NCBI RefSeq assembly: GCF_900094565.1
Contig: NZ_FMAF01000001.1
Span: forward strand, 248,001-312,000
Source: Martinezella lusitana
GTDB lineage: Bacteria; Pseudomonadota; Alphaproteobacteria; Rhizobiales; Rhizobiaceae
Length of the DNA: 64,000 bases
Direction: 5' to 3'
The notes under the pieces are model-generated. The model was given only the letters and a program-made list of their open reading frames with translations. It was not told the DNA's origin and made no database searches. Made by a program: the position numbers and the translations under genes. Shown piece by piece: positions 54,980 through 64,000 of the stretch (position 1 is its first letter; each line of letters opens with the position of its first letter).

Positions 54980-55449
54980 CGGAAAGCCTCCATGATCCGA
55001 CGCTCGAAGCCCTCGGCAATGCTCCGCCTGATGGCGTCCGGATCGGAACAGTCGAGCGCGTGCACGTAGAGGATCTTCCGGTCGTCGGAAACATCGACGG
55101 AAAGGGTGCCGGGCGTCAACGTGATGAGATTGGCAAGCAGCGTGATTTCGAAATCGCGGTCGACTGTCAGCGGGAAGGCGAAAATTCCAGGCTTCACATC
55201 CATCTTCGGGCTCATGACGGCCATGGCGACGGCCCAAGCGGATTTGGCAAGCTCGCACAGAAACAATAGCAACAGCGCGAGTATTCGGCGGACACGGCCG
55301 AGGTAAAGGACGCCGCCATAGGATGACCGCACGATCCCAAGCGCAACGGCCGCGAGAAGAAAGCCGAACACCAAATTCATGAAGGAGGCGCTGCCGGTGA
55401 CGGCGACCCAGACGATGGCAAGCAGCAGATTGAAGACGAACAGGATCAT
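54976..55449 (-). CDS. phaE: Multisubunit cation/proton antiporter subunit E
   Basis: 157 residues from ATG 55449 ([15 protein letters not shown]), overlapping phaD by four bases. MrpE family features: an N-terminal helical pair and [31 protein letters not shown]. It is needed for assembly of the antiporter complex. Confidence 0.93.
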   Translation of the reverse strand: MILFVFNLLLAIVWVAVTGSASFMNLVFGFLLAAVALGIVRSSYGGVLYLGRVRRILALLLLFLCELAKSAWAVAMAVMSPKMDVKPGIFAFPLTVDRDFEITLLANLITLTPGTLSVDVSDDRKILYVHALDCSDPDAIRRSIAEGFERRIMEAFR

Positions 55450-57011
55450 TGCACGCCCCCCGCAGCAGGAAAGACAGAGTGCAGATAGGCGGATGGATCT
55501 ACAAGGTCTGCCGCGGCGCGCTGCGTCAGATGCAAAAGGCGCTCCGGGAAAAGGCCGAAACCGACGACCAGCGCGGCAAGAGCGAGAAGCGGCAGACCGG
55601 CCTGCCATCTGATCGGCTCAACGGCCACAGCGCCTCCCTCACTCCCCGGGCGCCAGTATGCCAGCAGGAAGACCCGGCCGAAGGCGATCGTCGTCAGGAA
55701 ACCGACCAGCAGGATCGCGGCGGCCAGCCACCAGGCGCCTGTTGCAAGCGCCGCCTTCACCAGAACGACCTTGGGCCAGAAGCCGGAAAAAGGCGGCAGG
55801 CCGCTGACGGCGAAGAACAGCACCAGCGAGAGGCCGGCGAACCAACCGCTCCGCCGATAAAGCCCACCGAGCGAAGTCAGCGAAAAACCGCCGCCGAGAC
55901 GGGCAGCCTGGCCTGCCAGCAGGTAGAGCGCCGTCATCAGCACCATCGAGTGCAGCGCATAGAAGATCGTCCCGCTGAGACCATCGGCGCTACCGAGTGC
56001 CACGCCCGCCAGCATCGTGCCGATGCCTGATATGACCATGTAGCCAAGCATGCGGCGAATGTCATTTTCGCCGAGCGCGCCCAGCACGCCTGCAAGCATC
56101 GTCGCGATGGCGACGACGGTAATGACCGGGCCAAGCTCGGCGCGCTCGACGGGCAGCAACATGACGAGAACCCTGATGAGAGCATAGACGCCGACCTTGG
56201 TGAGCAGGCCGGCGAACAGGGCCGAAACGGTGATGCGCGGCGTGTGATAGGAGGCGGGAAGCCAGAAATTAACGGGGAAGGCAGCCGCTTTCATGCCGAA
56301 GGCGAGCAGGAACAGGCCTGCCAGCGTCATCAGCGGCCCGCTGCTGTCGCCAGCCCTCGCCTTCATCGCGATGTCGGCCATGTTGAGCGTGCCGAAGATG
56401 GCATAGAGATAGCCGACGGAGACCAGAAACAGCGTGGTGGCGATGAGATTGAGCACGGCATATTTCAACGCGCCGTCGATCTGTTCCCGCTCTGAACCGA
56501 GGATCAGCAGGCCGAAAGACGATATCAGCAGCACCTCGAACCAGACATAGAGATTGAAGACGTCGCCGGTCAGGAAAGCACCGCTGACGCCGGCAAGCAG
56601 CAGCAGCAGAAATGGGAAAAAACCATAGCGGCGCCCGCTGGTGACAATCTCGCCGAGCGAATAGATGCCGCCCGCGAGCGCGACGATAGCCGCCGTCAGG
56701 GCCATGATCGCGCCGAGAAGATCGACGCTGAAGGCGATGCCGAACGGCGGCAGCCATCGGCCCATCACCATCGTCACCGGCCCATCGCTAGCGACCCTGT
56801 AAAGCAAGGCGGCATCGACCAGCACCAGCAGCAGCAAGCCGGGAATGGCGATCCAGGCGTGCCATTCCGTCCGGTTACGCAACATCAGAAGTATCGCACC
56901 AAGGCTGATGCACAGGGCCACCGGCAGGATCACCAGCCAATGCCCGAGCGGCACTGGCGCAGCCACCAGCGCGGCAGAGAGATCGACAGCGGTGTCGGCT
57001 GGTCCTGCCAT
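55446..57011 (-). CDS. phaD: Multisubunit cation/proton antiporter subunit D
   Basis: 521 residues with about fourteen helices of the complex-I NuoN/M/L proton-channel fold. The conserved glutamate and lysine helices are visible around [16 protein letters not shown] and [20 protein letters not shown]. Proton-translocating core subunit. It is separated from phaC by three bases. Confidence 0.95.
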   Translation of the reverse strand: MAGPADTAVDLSAALVAAPVPLGHWLVILPVALCISLGAILLMLRNRTEWHAWIAIPGLLLLVLVDAALLYRVASDGPVTMVMGRWLPPFGIAFSVDLLGAIMALTAAIVALAGGIYSLGEIVTSGRRYGFFPFLLLLLAGVSGAFLTGDVFNLYVWFEVLLISSFGLLILGSEREQIDGALKYAVLNLIATTLFLVSVGYLYAIFGTLNMADIAMKARAGDSSGPLMTLAGLFLLAFGMKAAAFPVNFWLPASYHTPRITVSALFAGLLTKVGVYALIRVLVMLLPVERAELGPVITVVAIATMLAGVLGALGENDIRRMLGYMVISGIGTMLAGVALGSADGLSGTIFYALHSMVLMTALYLLAGQAARLGGGFSLTSLGGLYRRSGWFAGLSLVLFFAVSGLPPFSGFWPKVVLVKAALATGAWWLAAAILLVGFLTTIAFGRVFLLAYWRPGSEGGAVAVEPIRWQAGLPLLALAALVVGFGLFPERLLHLTQRAAADLVDPSAYLHSVFPAAGGVQ

Positions 57012-57014
57012 TCG

Positions 57015-57392
57015 TCAGTACCCCAAAGGCGGCAGCGGCCGCTCGTCCGGTTCGGCCACCAGCATCTCGCCGGTATTGTCCGTCTTGAGGTCCTGATATG
57101 CCCGGTAGGTCAGGACGAGCAGAAAGGCGAGAAACGAAAATGAGATGACGATCGCCGTCAGGATCAGCGCCTGCGGTAGCGGGTTGGCAGCAGCCAGATC
57201 GAGCGTAGTCGCACCTCGCGGGATGATCGGCGGCACCTCGGGAGTTACCCGGCCGGCGGTAAAGAGCAAGAGGTTGACGGCATTGCCCAGGATCGCGATG
57301 CCGAGCATGATGCGGATCGAGAATTTCGACAGCATCAGATAGATCGCGACCGTAAAGAACAGGCCGACCAAAGCGGAAAAGACGACCTCCAT
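57015..57392 (-). CDS. phaC: Multisubunit cation/proton antiporter subunit C
   Basis: 125 residues from ATG 57392 ([17 protein letters not shown]), the NuoK homologue: three helices with RIMLGIAILGNAVNLLLF and ALILTAIVISFSFLAFLLVL. Start overlaps the phaB stop. Confidence 0.94.
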   Translation of the reverse strand: MEVVFSALVGLFFTVAIYLMLSKFSIRIMLGIAILGNAVNLLLFTAGRVTPEVPPIIPRGATTLDLAAANPLPQALILTAIVISFSFLAFLLVLTYRAYQDLKTDNTGEMLVAEPDERPLPPLGY

Positions 57393-57811
57393 CAATCCAC
57401 CTCCCGCTCTTCGAGCGCGAGCGCGATCGAGGTGATGGCGCCGACGACGACCAGATAGACGCCGATATCGAAGAGCATGACGGTGGAAAGCGGCACTTCG
57501 ACGCCGAACAGATGCGGATAGATCCACAGCCCGGTCATGAACGGCACGCCGGAGAAGACGGACAGGAAACCGGCGACGGTCGCCGCCAGCAGGCCGAAGC
57601 CGGCAATCGCCAGCGGATGAAACATGATCGCGCGCCGCACCGCCGTCACGCCGCAAGCAATGCCATAAATCGCCAGGGCGGAGGCCGCGATCAGCCCGCC
57701 GATGAAGCCGCCGCCAGGCTCGTTATGGCCGCGCAACAGGACAAAAACGGAAAAGAGCAGCATCAGTGCAGTGAGAAACGGCGCGGCGGTGCGGAAGATC
57801 AGCGTGTTCAT
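57392..57811 (-). CDS. phaB: Multisubunit cation/proton antiporter subunit B
   Basis: 139 residues. MnhB domain with four helices and the signature [20 protein letters not shown]. It is a separate gene here, whereas in some rhizobial pha systems A and B are fused. Overlaps phaA by four bases. Confidence 0.93.
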   Translation of the reverse strand: MNTLIFRTAAPFLTALMLLFSVFVLLRGHNEPGGGFIGGLIAASALAIYGIACGVTAVRRAIMFHPLAIAGFGLLAATVAGFLSVFSGVPFMTGLWIYPHLFGVEVPLSTVMLFDIGVYLVVVGAITSIALALEEREVD

Positions 57812-60183
57812 GAACGCTCAGCCTCCAACTTTTCCTCAAGATCAGGATCGTTGGCCGCAAGCTTGCGCTCGCCACCCGCCCGGATGCGGATCAGCGCCAA
57901 GATCGCAAGCCCGGTAATGGCCACAACGGCGATCTCGCCGAGCGTGTCCGTGCCGCGGAAATCGACGATGATCACATTGACGACGTTGTCGCCATGGGCG
58001 ATCAGCTTCGAATAGTGATTGAAGAAGGCCGTCAATGTCAGGTCGAAGGGTGCCTCCGTCGCCTTCAGCAACAGGAGGCCGAAGCCGACGCCGCAAGCAA
58101 TCGCAAGCGCGGCATGGGCGACCATTTTCAACGGCGGCCGGCGATCCGAGGAAGACAGACGCAGCCGCGTCATCACCATGGCAAGGATCACGACGGAAAG
58201 AGTCTCGACCATGAATTGCGTGAAAGACAGATCCGGCGCGCCGAACAGCAGGAAGATGACGGCCACGGCAAAACCCTGAATGCCGAGCGAAACGATGGCG
58301 GTCAGCCGGTCGCGCGCAAGGACGACGGCAGCAAGCCCTATAACGGCGATGAGGAAGATCGTCGCCTCATGCCATTGCAAATTCGGCCATGAGGGGATTG
58401 CCGGCAGTTCGCCATGGATGATGAGCGGGATCAACAGCGTGGCTGCAAGGCAAACAAAGGTCACGGTGACATAGATTTCCAGGCGGCCGGGTTGCAGGAC
58501 GCGCGAGACGAGGTGTGACAATCGCACCAGGCTGGAAATGAAGCCATCAAAGCCGCGGTCCGGCCCCGGGCCCAGAGCCCGCAAGACGACCGACATGAAA
58601 AAGCGGGCGCGATCAAGCTTCCAATAGACAAGGATGCCGATCAACACGGTCGCCACCGACAGCGCAAGGGGCAGACCGACATGCGGGACGAGCGACACCG
58701 ATATCTGCAATCCCTTGCCGCTGACAGCACTGGCCATCGGCGACGAGACATAGGCATGCCATAGACCCGAGAGCAGAGCCGAAGCGAGACCGAGCAAGGC
58801 AAGCACTACCGGTCCGAGCCAGAGCAGTGGAGGCGCCTCATGCGGATGCTGCGGCGTCTCGGTCGTCGGTCCCAGGAAGGGCTTCAGTGCCACGGCAAAG
58901 GCGATGGCAAACATCAGTGCGTTGCCGGCGACGGCGACGATCGTCAGAATGATCGCGCCCGGCGAGGCCTGTGCCAGAGCCGCATAGATCTCCTCCTTGG
59001 CGAGGAACCCGAAAGCGGGCGGCAGGCCGCCCATCGAGATGGCGGCGATCAGGGCGGCAGCGAAGGTCAGCGGCATGGCGGAGCGCAGGCCGCCCAGGCG
59101 CGTGATATCTCTCGTTCCCGTCTCGTGGTCGACGATGCCGGCGATCATGAACAGAGCGCCCTTGAACATCGAATGCGCCACCAGATAAAGGACGGCGGCT
59201 TCGACGGCGTAATCCGAGCCGAAACCGGTGAGCAACACGAGCAGGCCGAGGGAGGAGACCGTCGTATAGGCGAGCTTCAACTTCAGATCGGTCTGCCGTA
59301 TGGCAAGCAAGGTTCCGACCAGCAGCGTCGCAGCGCCGAAAATCGGGAGGATCGTCTGCCAGGCCATCGTCCCACCCATGGCCGGATTGAGCCGCATCAG
59401 CAGATAGACGCCCGCCTTCACCATGGTGGCGGAGTGCAGATAGGCCGATACGGGGGTCGGCGCTTCCATGGCGTTCGGCAGCCAGAAATGAAACGGAAAT
59501 TGCGCCGATTTGGTGAAGGCGCCGCCGAGCACCAGGATCAGGGCTGCAAGATAGAGCGGGCTCCCGCGCAAGGCATCGCCGGCTTTCAGCAGGTCGGACA
59601 TCGAGCCAACGCCGGTAATCTGCCAGATGAGTAGCAGGCCCGCGAGCAACAGCAGCCCTCCGCCGCCGGTGACCACCAGTGCCTGCAGCGCCGCCCGGCG
59701 CGACGCCTCCCGCTGATGATCGAACCCGATCAGCAGGAAGGAGGTGATCGAGGTCAATTCCCAGAAGACGAACAAGGTGAGGAAACTGTCCGAAACGACA
59801 AGGCCGAGCATCGAGCCCATGAACAGGAAGATGAAGGAGAAGAAGCGCCCGAGATCCGCATGACCCTTCAGATAACCGCCTGAGTAGAGAACGATCAGCG
59901 TGCCGATGCCGGTGATGAGCAAAGCGAAGGTCAGCGACAGACCATCAAGCAGCCATGAAAAGCGCAAGCCGAGGCTCGGCACCCAATCGAAACCGCCCCG
60001 GATGACCTGCCCTGAGGCAATGTCGGGGAGAAACCTCGTAAAATGGAGAAAGGCCAGCGCAGGAAGCAGCGCCAACGGCCAAGCCGCATGGTGCCCAAAC
60101 CGCCGAACGATGACGGACGCGATCAGCGCACCGAAAAAGGGCAGACATAGAGCCAGGAATGTCAGGCCCGCGAAACCGGCCAT
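57808..60183 (-). CDS. phaA: Multisubunit cation/proton antiporter subunit A
   Basis: 791 residues with about twenty helices. The N-terminal two-thirds is NuoL-like ([55 protein letters not shown]). The C-terminal third carries the MbhD/MbhE-like extension ([32 protein letters not shown]). First gene of the operon; ion-path subunit. Seven successive overlapping or nearly overlapping genes (A-G) define one transcript with a stem-loop at 60214 in its leader. Confidence 0.95.
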   Translation of the reverse strand: MAGFAGLTFLALCLPFFGALIASVIVRRFGHHAAWPLALLPALAFLHFTRFLPDIASGQVIRGGFDWVPSLGLRFSWLLDGLSLTFALLITGIGTLIVLYSGGYLKGHADLGRFFSFIFLFMGSMLGLVVSDSFLTLFVFWELTSITSFLLIGFDHQREASRRAALQALVVTGGGGLLLLAGLLLIWQITGVGSMSDLLKAGDALRGSPLYLAALILVLGGAFTKSAQFPFHFWLPNAMEAPTPVSAYLHSATMVKAGVYLLMRLNPAMGGTMAWQTILPIFGAATLLVGTLLAIRQTDLKLKLAYTTVSSLGLLVLLTGFGSDYAVEAAVLYLVAHSMFKGALFMIAGIVDHETGTRDITRLGGLRSAMPLTFAAALIAAISMGGLPPAFGFLAKEEIYAALAQASPGAIILTIVAVAGNALMFAIAFAVALKPFLGPTTETPQHPHEAPPLLWLGPVVLALLGLASALLSGLWHAYVSSPMASAVSGKGLQISVSLVPHVGLPLALSVATVLIGILVYWKLDRARFFMSVVLRALGPGPDRGFDGFISSLVRLSHLVSRVLQPGRLEIYVTVTFVCLAATLLIPLIIHGELPAIPSWPNLQWHEATIFLIAVIGLAAVVLARDRLTAIVSLGIQGFAVAVIFLLFGAPDLSFTQFMVETLSVVILAMVMTRLRLSSSDRRPPLKMVAHAALAIACGVGFGLLLLKATEAPFDLTLTAFFNHYSKLIAHGDNVVNVIIVDFRGTDTLGEIAVVAITGLAILALIRIRAGGERKLAANDPDLEEKLEAERS

Positions 60184-60562
60184 GTCCTCTCCCTGCTGAA
60201 CACCAATGCGGAATCCGGCATGGCCGGAGCTAGGTTGCAGGGATAGGCGAAAGGCGGGACCGTCTCAAGTCCTGCGGGAATAAAACCGGGATTAAACCAC
60301 TGAAATCGGCTTTCGGCAGGAACAGCCTACAGGTTGAGGATGCGCACCATGTTTCTGACGGCGATCGTTTCACAGCATCGAGGCTCAGAAGTCCGGCACA
60401 ATTGGCTGCAGTGTCGAATAAGCCGCTAAACGTGCATGGCTCGCAATGAAGCTGTAACGAATTTAGGCTATTTTATTCTTATTCTTAGAATCGCTATGGA
60501 ATTTCTGCTGAAAAATGCGCTATTCTTGATCGGTTTGCAGATCCAGCCTCCCGGAAACCGCA
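60184..60562. other. Divergent gap upstream of the pha operon
   Basis: 379 bases. TCCGGC-ATG-GCCGGA (60214-60228) forms a six-pair hairpin 31 bases before phaA. AT-rich runs near 60460-60500 probably contain the promoter of the exported-protein gene. A 66-codon plus-strand frame from 60436 overlaps the real gene and is not credible. Confidence 0.4.
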
Positions 60563-61078
60563 ATGCTCGCGCGCCTGACCGCCCTCCTGCTTCTTTCCCC
60601 TGCGTCGGCCTTTGCCGCCGACTGGTGGTCCTATGACAATACGGGCTTCGGCTATGCGATCGAGCTGCCGTCGGAATTTCATCTCTCGGCCCCATCAGAC
60701 GATGCCAACCGCCTTTCCCTGTCGCCGGCGGATCGATCTGCCATGCTGCAGGTTTTCAGCACGATCATCCCCAACGGCGACTTCTCGACGGAAGCGAATG
60801 TGCGCGTGGCGCTCGCCAAGGATCAGGGCTGGAAGATTTCCTACTCCAAATCGAACTCGCGCGGCATCAGCTTCTCCGGCACAAAGCAGGGTCGTATCGT
60901 CTATGTGCGCGGCGTAGCCCTCTGCAACGGCGGAGCGGCCTTTTTCCAGATGGATTATTCGAAGGCGGACATGCAGCGCTACGACGCCATGGTCATGCGC
61001 CTGGTGCGCAGCCTGCGCCCCACGAAGAAATGCACGCCGACGGCGCAGGTCGTCAAAAGTTTTCCGGTGACAGGCTGA
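60563..61078 (+). CDS. Exported hypothetical protein
   Basis: 171 residues; ribosome site GGAAA upstream. A signal peptide (1-18, cleavage after SAFA) is followed by DWWSYDNTGFGYAIELPSEF, resembling short periplasmic proteins with a PsbP-like or DUF1795-like beta fold. Two cysteines, in VALCNGG and TKKCTPT, could form a disulfide. The function is unknown. Its end overlaps the convergent haemolysin III gene by 26 bases. Confidence 0.75.
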   Translation: MLARLTALLLLSPASAFAADWWSYDNTGFGYAIELPSEFHLSAPSDDANRLSLSPADRSAMLQVFSTIIPNGDFSTEANVRVALAKDQGWKISYSKSNSRGISFSGTKQGRIVYVRGVALCNGGAAFFQMDYSKADMQRYDAMVMRLVRSLRPTKKCTPTAQVVKSFPVTG

Positions 61079-61721
61079 AGCACGTCAACACCGCCGAATA
61101 GTGCACGGCGGCGGCGGCAATGACAAAGCCATGCCAGATGGCGTTCTGGAAGCGCAGCTTTTCCCAGACATGAAAGATGACGCCGAGCGAGTAGATCACC
61201 CCGCCGATGACGATGAGCAGCATCGACGCGAACGGGATATAGGTCGAGACCGGCTTGGCCACAATCACGCCGCTCCAGCCCATGACGAGATAAAGCAGGA
61301 TCGCCAGCCGATCGTAACGCCCCGGAAAGAAGCATTTCAGCACGATGCCGAAGGCTGCAAAAGCCCAGACTGCGATCAGCATGGCAAGCAGCAGCGGATC
61401 CTCCGCGCCGCGTTCGAGAAAGGGTGTGTAGGTGGCGGCAATCAGCACATAGATGAAGGAATGATCGAAACGCCGCAGGAACCATTTGGTATGCGATACG
61501 GGCCAGGCATTGTAGGCGAAGGACATCCCCAAGGTCAGCACGAGACCGACGCCGTAGATCCAGGCGGCAGCGATCCCACCGTAGGAGCTCCAGACGGTCG
61601 CGTAGAAGATCAATACGGTCGCGCCGATCAGCGCAAAGACGACGCCGACGCCGTTGACAATGCTGTCGGCGATCACTTCGTATCGATCATAAGCCCAGCG
61701 AATGCCTCTATATTCGGCCAT
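61053..61721 (-). CDS. Haemolysin III family (TrhA/PAQR-like) membrane protein
   Basis: 222 residues from ATG 61721 (MAEYRGIRWAYDRYEVIAD); an ATG at 61802 adds 27 residues. Seven hydrophobic helices. The PAQR motifs are present: ADSIVNGVGVVFALIGA, RRFDHSFIYVLIAATYTPF and IFHVWEKLRFQNAIWHGFVI. Despite the name, members act in membrane fluidity homeostasis (TrhA). Stands alone. Confidence 0.88.
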   Translation of the reverse strand: MAEYRGIRWAYDRYEVIADSIVNGVGVVFALIGATVLIFYATVWSSYGGIAAAWIYGVGLVLTLGMSFAYNAWPVSHTKWFLRRFDHSFIYVLIAATYTPFLERGAEDPLLLAMLIAVWAFAAFGIVLKCFFPGRYDRLAILLYLVMGWSGVIVAKPVSTYIPFASMLLIVIGGVIYSLGVIFHVWEKLRFQNAIWHGFVIAAAAVHYSAVLTCFSLSPENF

Positions 61722-62031
61722 CTGTGCGCGTTCCAATTCCGTAGCAGCCCGATTCTTGCACCTCACCGAAGTGGAAGCAACCGCACCAAACGGGCATTTC
61801 AATAAATCTTCGTGAACGCGCGGAGTATCTCGTCAACAGGGAGCGAACGCTCAATCCGCAATTTCTGGCCTTCTGTGAACAATCGAAATCCGCCATATAG
61901 GATGGCAAGTACAGCGGGCGAGAGGACATCGAAGAGGCATATCAACCGGCGAAAAATCTCCCGCCCACCGCTGACGGTTTCCTGCCGTCCACGCCGGTTG
62001 CCTTTCCAGAACATCGAGGTTGGAATAACCC
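61722..62031. other. Divergent gap, haemolysin III / VOC genes
   Basis: 310 bases. No palindrome of note. A minus-strand frame at 61799-62059 has a hydrophobic stretch (LICLFDVLSPAVLAILYGGF) but no ribosome site and overlaps the VOC start, so I left it out. Confidence 0.3.
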
Positions 62032-62898
62032 ATGACCGAAACCGCCCCCTCCTATGCACTGACGCGTCCTGCCTATGTCGGCCAATCGCATCTCGTGGTC
62101 ACCGACCTGCCGCTGGTGTCGCGCTTCTATCAGGACATGCTCGGCCTCAAGGTGGTCGAGAAGACGGCGAGTGGCGAAGTCCTGGGCGTCGCCGGCCAAC
62201 CTCTCCTGACCCTCACCACGGATCGCGCGGCCGTGCGCGCGCCGCAAACGGCGGCTGGCCTGTTTCACACCGCCTTCCTCATGCCGAGCCGGGTCGAACT
62301 CGCCCGCTGGCTTCGTCATGCAGCCCATAATAACGTCGTGCTCGAAGGCGCGTCCGACCACATCGTCAGCGAAGCCATCTATCTGTCGGACCCGGAAGGC
62401 AACGGCATCGAGATCTATGCCGATCGGCCACACGAGCAGTGGACGTTCCATAGCGACGGCACGGTCGAGATGGCGACCCTCAGGCTTGACTTGCAGCAGC
62501 TCTATGAAAGCGCTCCGCAGGACCGCTGGGACGGTATGGCCGAAGGCTCGGCGATCGGCCACATCCACCTGCAGGTCGGCGACGTGGCAGAGGCGAACGC
62601 CTTCTATCGCGACGTTCTCGGCATGAAGGTCATGGCCGCGCGCTATCCCGGCGCCACCTTCCTTGCGACCGGCGGCTATCACCATCATCTCGGCGCCAAC
62701 ACCTGGAACAGCCGCGGCGCGGGAGTGCGCTCCGAACACATGACCGGCCTTTCTGACTACACCCTGCGCTTCAACGACAAAGCCTCGCTTGATAAGGCCG
62801 TGGCCGCCCTCGACCAGCATGAGATCAAGACCCAGAAGCGCGACGGCGGCGTTTCGCTGCGGGATCCCTGGGGCATCGGGCTGAACCTGGTCGCGTAA
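62032..62898 (+). CDS. VOC family protein, CatE-like extradiol dioxygenase/glyoxalase fold
   Basis: 288 residues made of two vicinal-oxygen-chelate modules. Module 1 has QSHLVVTDLPLVSRFYQDML and GNGIEIYADRPHEQW; module 2 has IGHIHLQVGDVAEANAFYRD, GYHHHLGANTW and GIGLNLV. The layout matches CatE-type catechol-2,3-dioxygenases and related enzymes. Histidine and glutamate ligands appear present. Physiological substrate unknown. A hairpin terminator follows. Confidence 0.88.
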   Translation: MTETAPSYALTRPAYVGQSHLVVTDLPLVSRFYQDMLGLKVVEKTASGEVLGVAGQPLLTLTTDRAAVRAPQTAAGLFHTAFLMPSRVELARWLRHAAHNNVVLEGASDHIVSEAIYLSDPEGNGIEIYADRPHEQWTFHSDGTVEMATLRLDLQQLYESAPQDRWDGMAEGSAIGHIHLQVGDVAEANAFYRDVLGMKVMAARYPGATFLATGGYHHHLGANTWNSRGAGVRSEHMTGLSDYTLRFNDKASLDKAVAALDQHEIKTQKRDGGVSLRDPWGIGLNLVA

Positions 62899-62925
62899 TT
62901 TGCCCGGCTGACCAAGCATGACAAA

Positions 62926-62949
62926 GCCCGTTCCGGAACTGGAGCGGGC
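62926..62949 (+). terminator. Hairpin terminator after the VOC gene
   Basis: GCCCGTTCC pairs with GGAGCGGGC (one G-U) around GGAACT and is followed by CTTTCGCGTTTT. It lies about 28 bases after the stop codon. Confidence 0.65.
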
Positions 62950-62998
62950 CTTTCGCGTTTTAGTGGTAAGGCGATCGTGCCTTCGGGGATTTGATGGG

Positions 62999-64000
62999 AT
63001 GGAGATCGATAAAATCGCCGGCAGGCAGGCAGGCGGAACGGCGGCGCAGGAAAGCGGCTCCGGGGCGGGCGGATATGGCAACGAAGCCGACGCGGCCGAA
63101 CTGGCGGATTATCCAACAAATGGCAAACTCCATGTCGCCGCCTCATGGGCGACCATAGGCATCTTCCTCATCCTGGCGCTTGCAGGCGTCTATATGATGT
63201 CGATGATCCTCATTCCGGTGACGCTTGCCGTCGTGGTCGGGATGATCCTTGGTCTTGCGGCGGAGAAACTGAGCAGACTTGGCGTGCCCCGTGTCCTCAA
63301 CGCCATTCTCCTGTCGTCCGCGGTAGCACTGGCCATCGTCCTCGTCGTCAACGCGCTCGCCGGGCCGCTGGCAACGCTGGCTCAGGAGGCTCCCGATTTC
63401 TTCCAGCGAACCTCCGACAGGCTGATGCCTTATCTCAACCGGTTCAAATGGCTGCATATTTCCCCGGAGACTTTCCAGAGCGGTCCCATGTCCATCACCA
63501 CGCTGCTGGAAAACAGCGGCAATGTCTTGCATCTGCTCTCCAGCAATCTCACACCGGCCATCGTTCAGATACTGATCTTCTTTGCTGCGCTCCTGTTGTT
63601 TCTCTCCGGCCGGGTTACCCTGCGTAAAACGATCATCATGACCTTTTCCAGCAGGGAGTCGAGACTGACGGCAATCCGCATCATCAATGCGGTGGAGCGG
63701 GTGCTCGGTTTTTATTTCGCCACGGCCTCGCTGATCTATGCCGGCATCGGCGTTGCCATGACTGTTATCGCCTATGTCGGCGGTATGAGCGTGCCGATAC
63801 TCTGGGGCGTATTTGCCTTCCTCTCGAGTTTCATCCCGTTCCTCGGCGTCACCACGATGACGATTGCGCTCGCAATCGCCGGCATCATCACGCAATCGGA
63901 CATCATCTTTGCTCTAGCGCCGGCTGTTGCCTTCTTCGCTGTGCATCTTGCGGTGGAGAACCTGGTGTTTCCCGCGGTCATGGGCCGCCAATGGGAACTC
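62999..64000 (+). CDS. AI-2E family transporter, 3' truncated by the window
   Basis: ATG 62999 opens a frame of 334 codons that is still open at the last base. A hydrophilic N-terminal 45 residues is followed by helices such as TIGIFLILALAGVYMMSMIL and PVTLAVVVGMILGLAAEKL. The central soluble region (QEAPDFFQRTSDRLMPYLN) and later GGMSVPILWGVFAFLSSFIP match the AI-2E/PerM/TqsA family of eight-helix proteins, which include autoinducer exporters and Na+/H+ antiporters. Specific substrate unknown. Confidence 0.85.
   Translation, partial: MEIDKIAGRQAGGTAAQESGSGAGGYGNEADAAELADYPTNGKLHVAASWATIGIFLILALAGVYMMSMILIPVTLAVVVGMILGLAAEKLSRLGVPRVLNAILLSSAVALAIVLVVNALAGPLATLAQEAPDFFQRTSDRLMPYLNRFKWLHISPETFQSGPMSITTLLENSGNVLHLLSSNLTPAIVQILIFFAALLLFLSGRVTLRKTIIMTFSSRESRLTAIRIINAVERVLGFYFATASLIYAGIGVAMTVIAYVGGMSVPILWGVFAFLSSFIPFLGVTTMTIALAIAGIITQSDIIFALAPAVAFFAVHLAVENLVFPAVMGRQWEL

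Noticed and set aside
61799..62059. 86-codon minus-strand frame with a hydrophobic stretch
   Set aside because: No ribosome site, overlaps the start of the VOC gene, no recognisable domain.

Overview
The window is chromosomal DNA of a Rhizobium/Agrobacterium-type alphaproteobacterium (Rhizobiales). The base composition is GC-rich and the intergenic gaps are AT-rich. Indicators are a feuNPQ-cycHJKL-degP-two-component-glnE-pleC-pepN order like that known from Rhizobium and Sinorhizobium, a mucR gene beside a pha/mrp antiporter operon, and two copies of a two-palindrome intergenic repeat resembling RIME1. No rRNA, tRNA, insertion sequence, prophage or CRISPR array was seen. The left end cuts a glutamine synthetase-like gene and the right end cuts an AI-2E family transporter gene.

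Layout. 1-11.8 kb: GS-like enzyme, lipid kinase, MFS exporter, HxlR regulator divergent from a quinone-oxidoreductase-like gene, the magnesium channel gene mgtE behind a structured leader, an Lrp-type regulator divergent from an EamA exporter, a GNAT enzyme, ETF-ubiquinone oxidoreductase and an atypical SDR. 12.3-19.2 kb: a two-gene RND efflux operon, a YegD-like Hsp70 and a family-4-like uracil-DNA glycosylase that has lost two iron-sulfur ligands. 19.2-26.4 kb: a tiny-ORF transcription unit, an unrecognised DNA-binding-like protein, pepN and pleC. 26.4-40.7 kb, all on the minus strand: glnE, a two-component pair, degP, the cytochrome c maturation operon cycHJKL, a lipoprotein and feuNPQ. 41-50 kb: small conserved genes around a class A penicillin-binding protein. 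50-54 kb: a DivJ/PdhS-type kinase overlapping a peptidoglycan-binding protein, DUF5330, sufE and mucR. 54-60.2 kb: the seven-gene pha (mrp) cation/proton antiporter operon. 60.5-64 kb: exported protein, haemolysin III family protein, VOC dioxygenase and AI-2E transporter.

Much of the window concerns the envelope and signalling: two kinases of the PdhS class that act on DivK in relatives, the FeuNPQ envelope system, DegP quality control, cytochrome c assembly, a PBP1a-type enzyme and a pH/ion antiporter. The most interesting unexplained signal is the mgtE leader. A short proline-containing reading frame with its own ribosome site ends one base before a hairpin, and a second stem overlaps the mgtE ribosome-binding region. 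This looks like a translation-coupled magnesium switch. Other points of note are a GANTC/CtrA-box cluster in front of pleC, several long perfect palindromes in empty gaps, and enzymes with substituted catalytic or cofactor residues.
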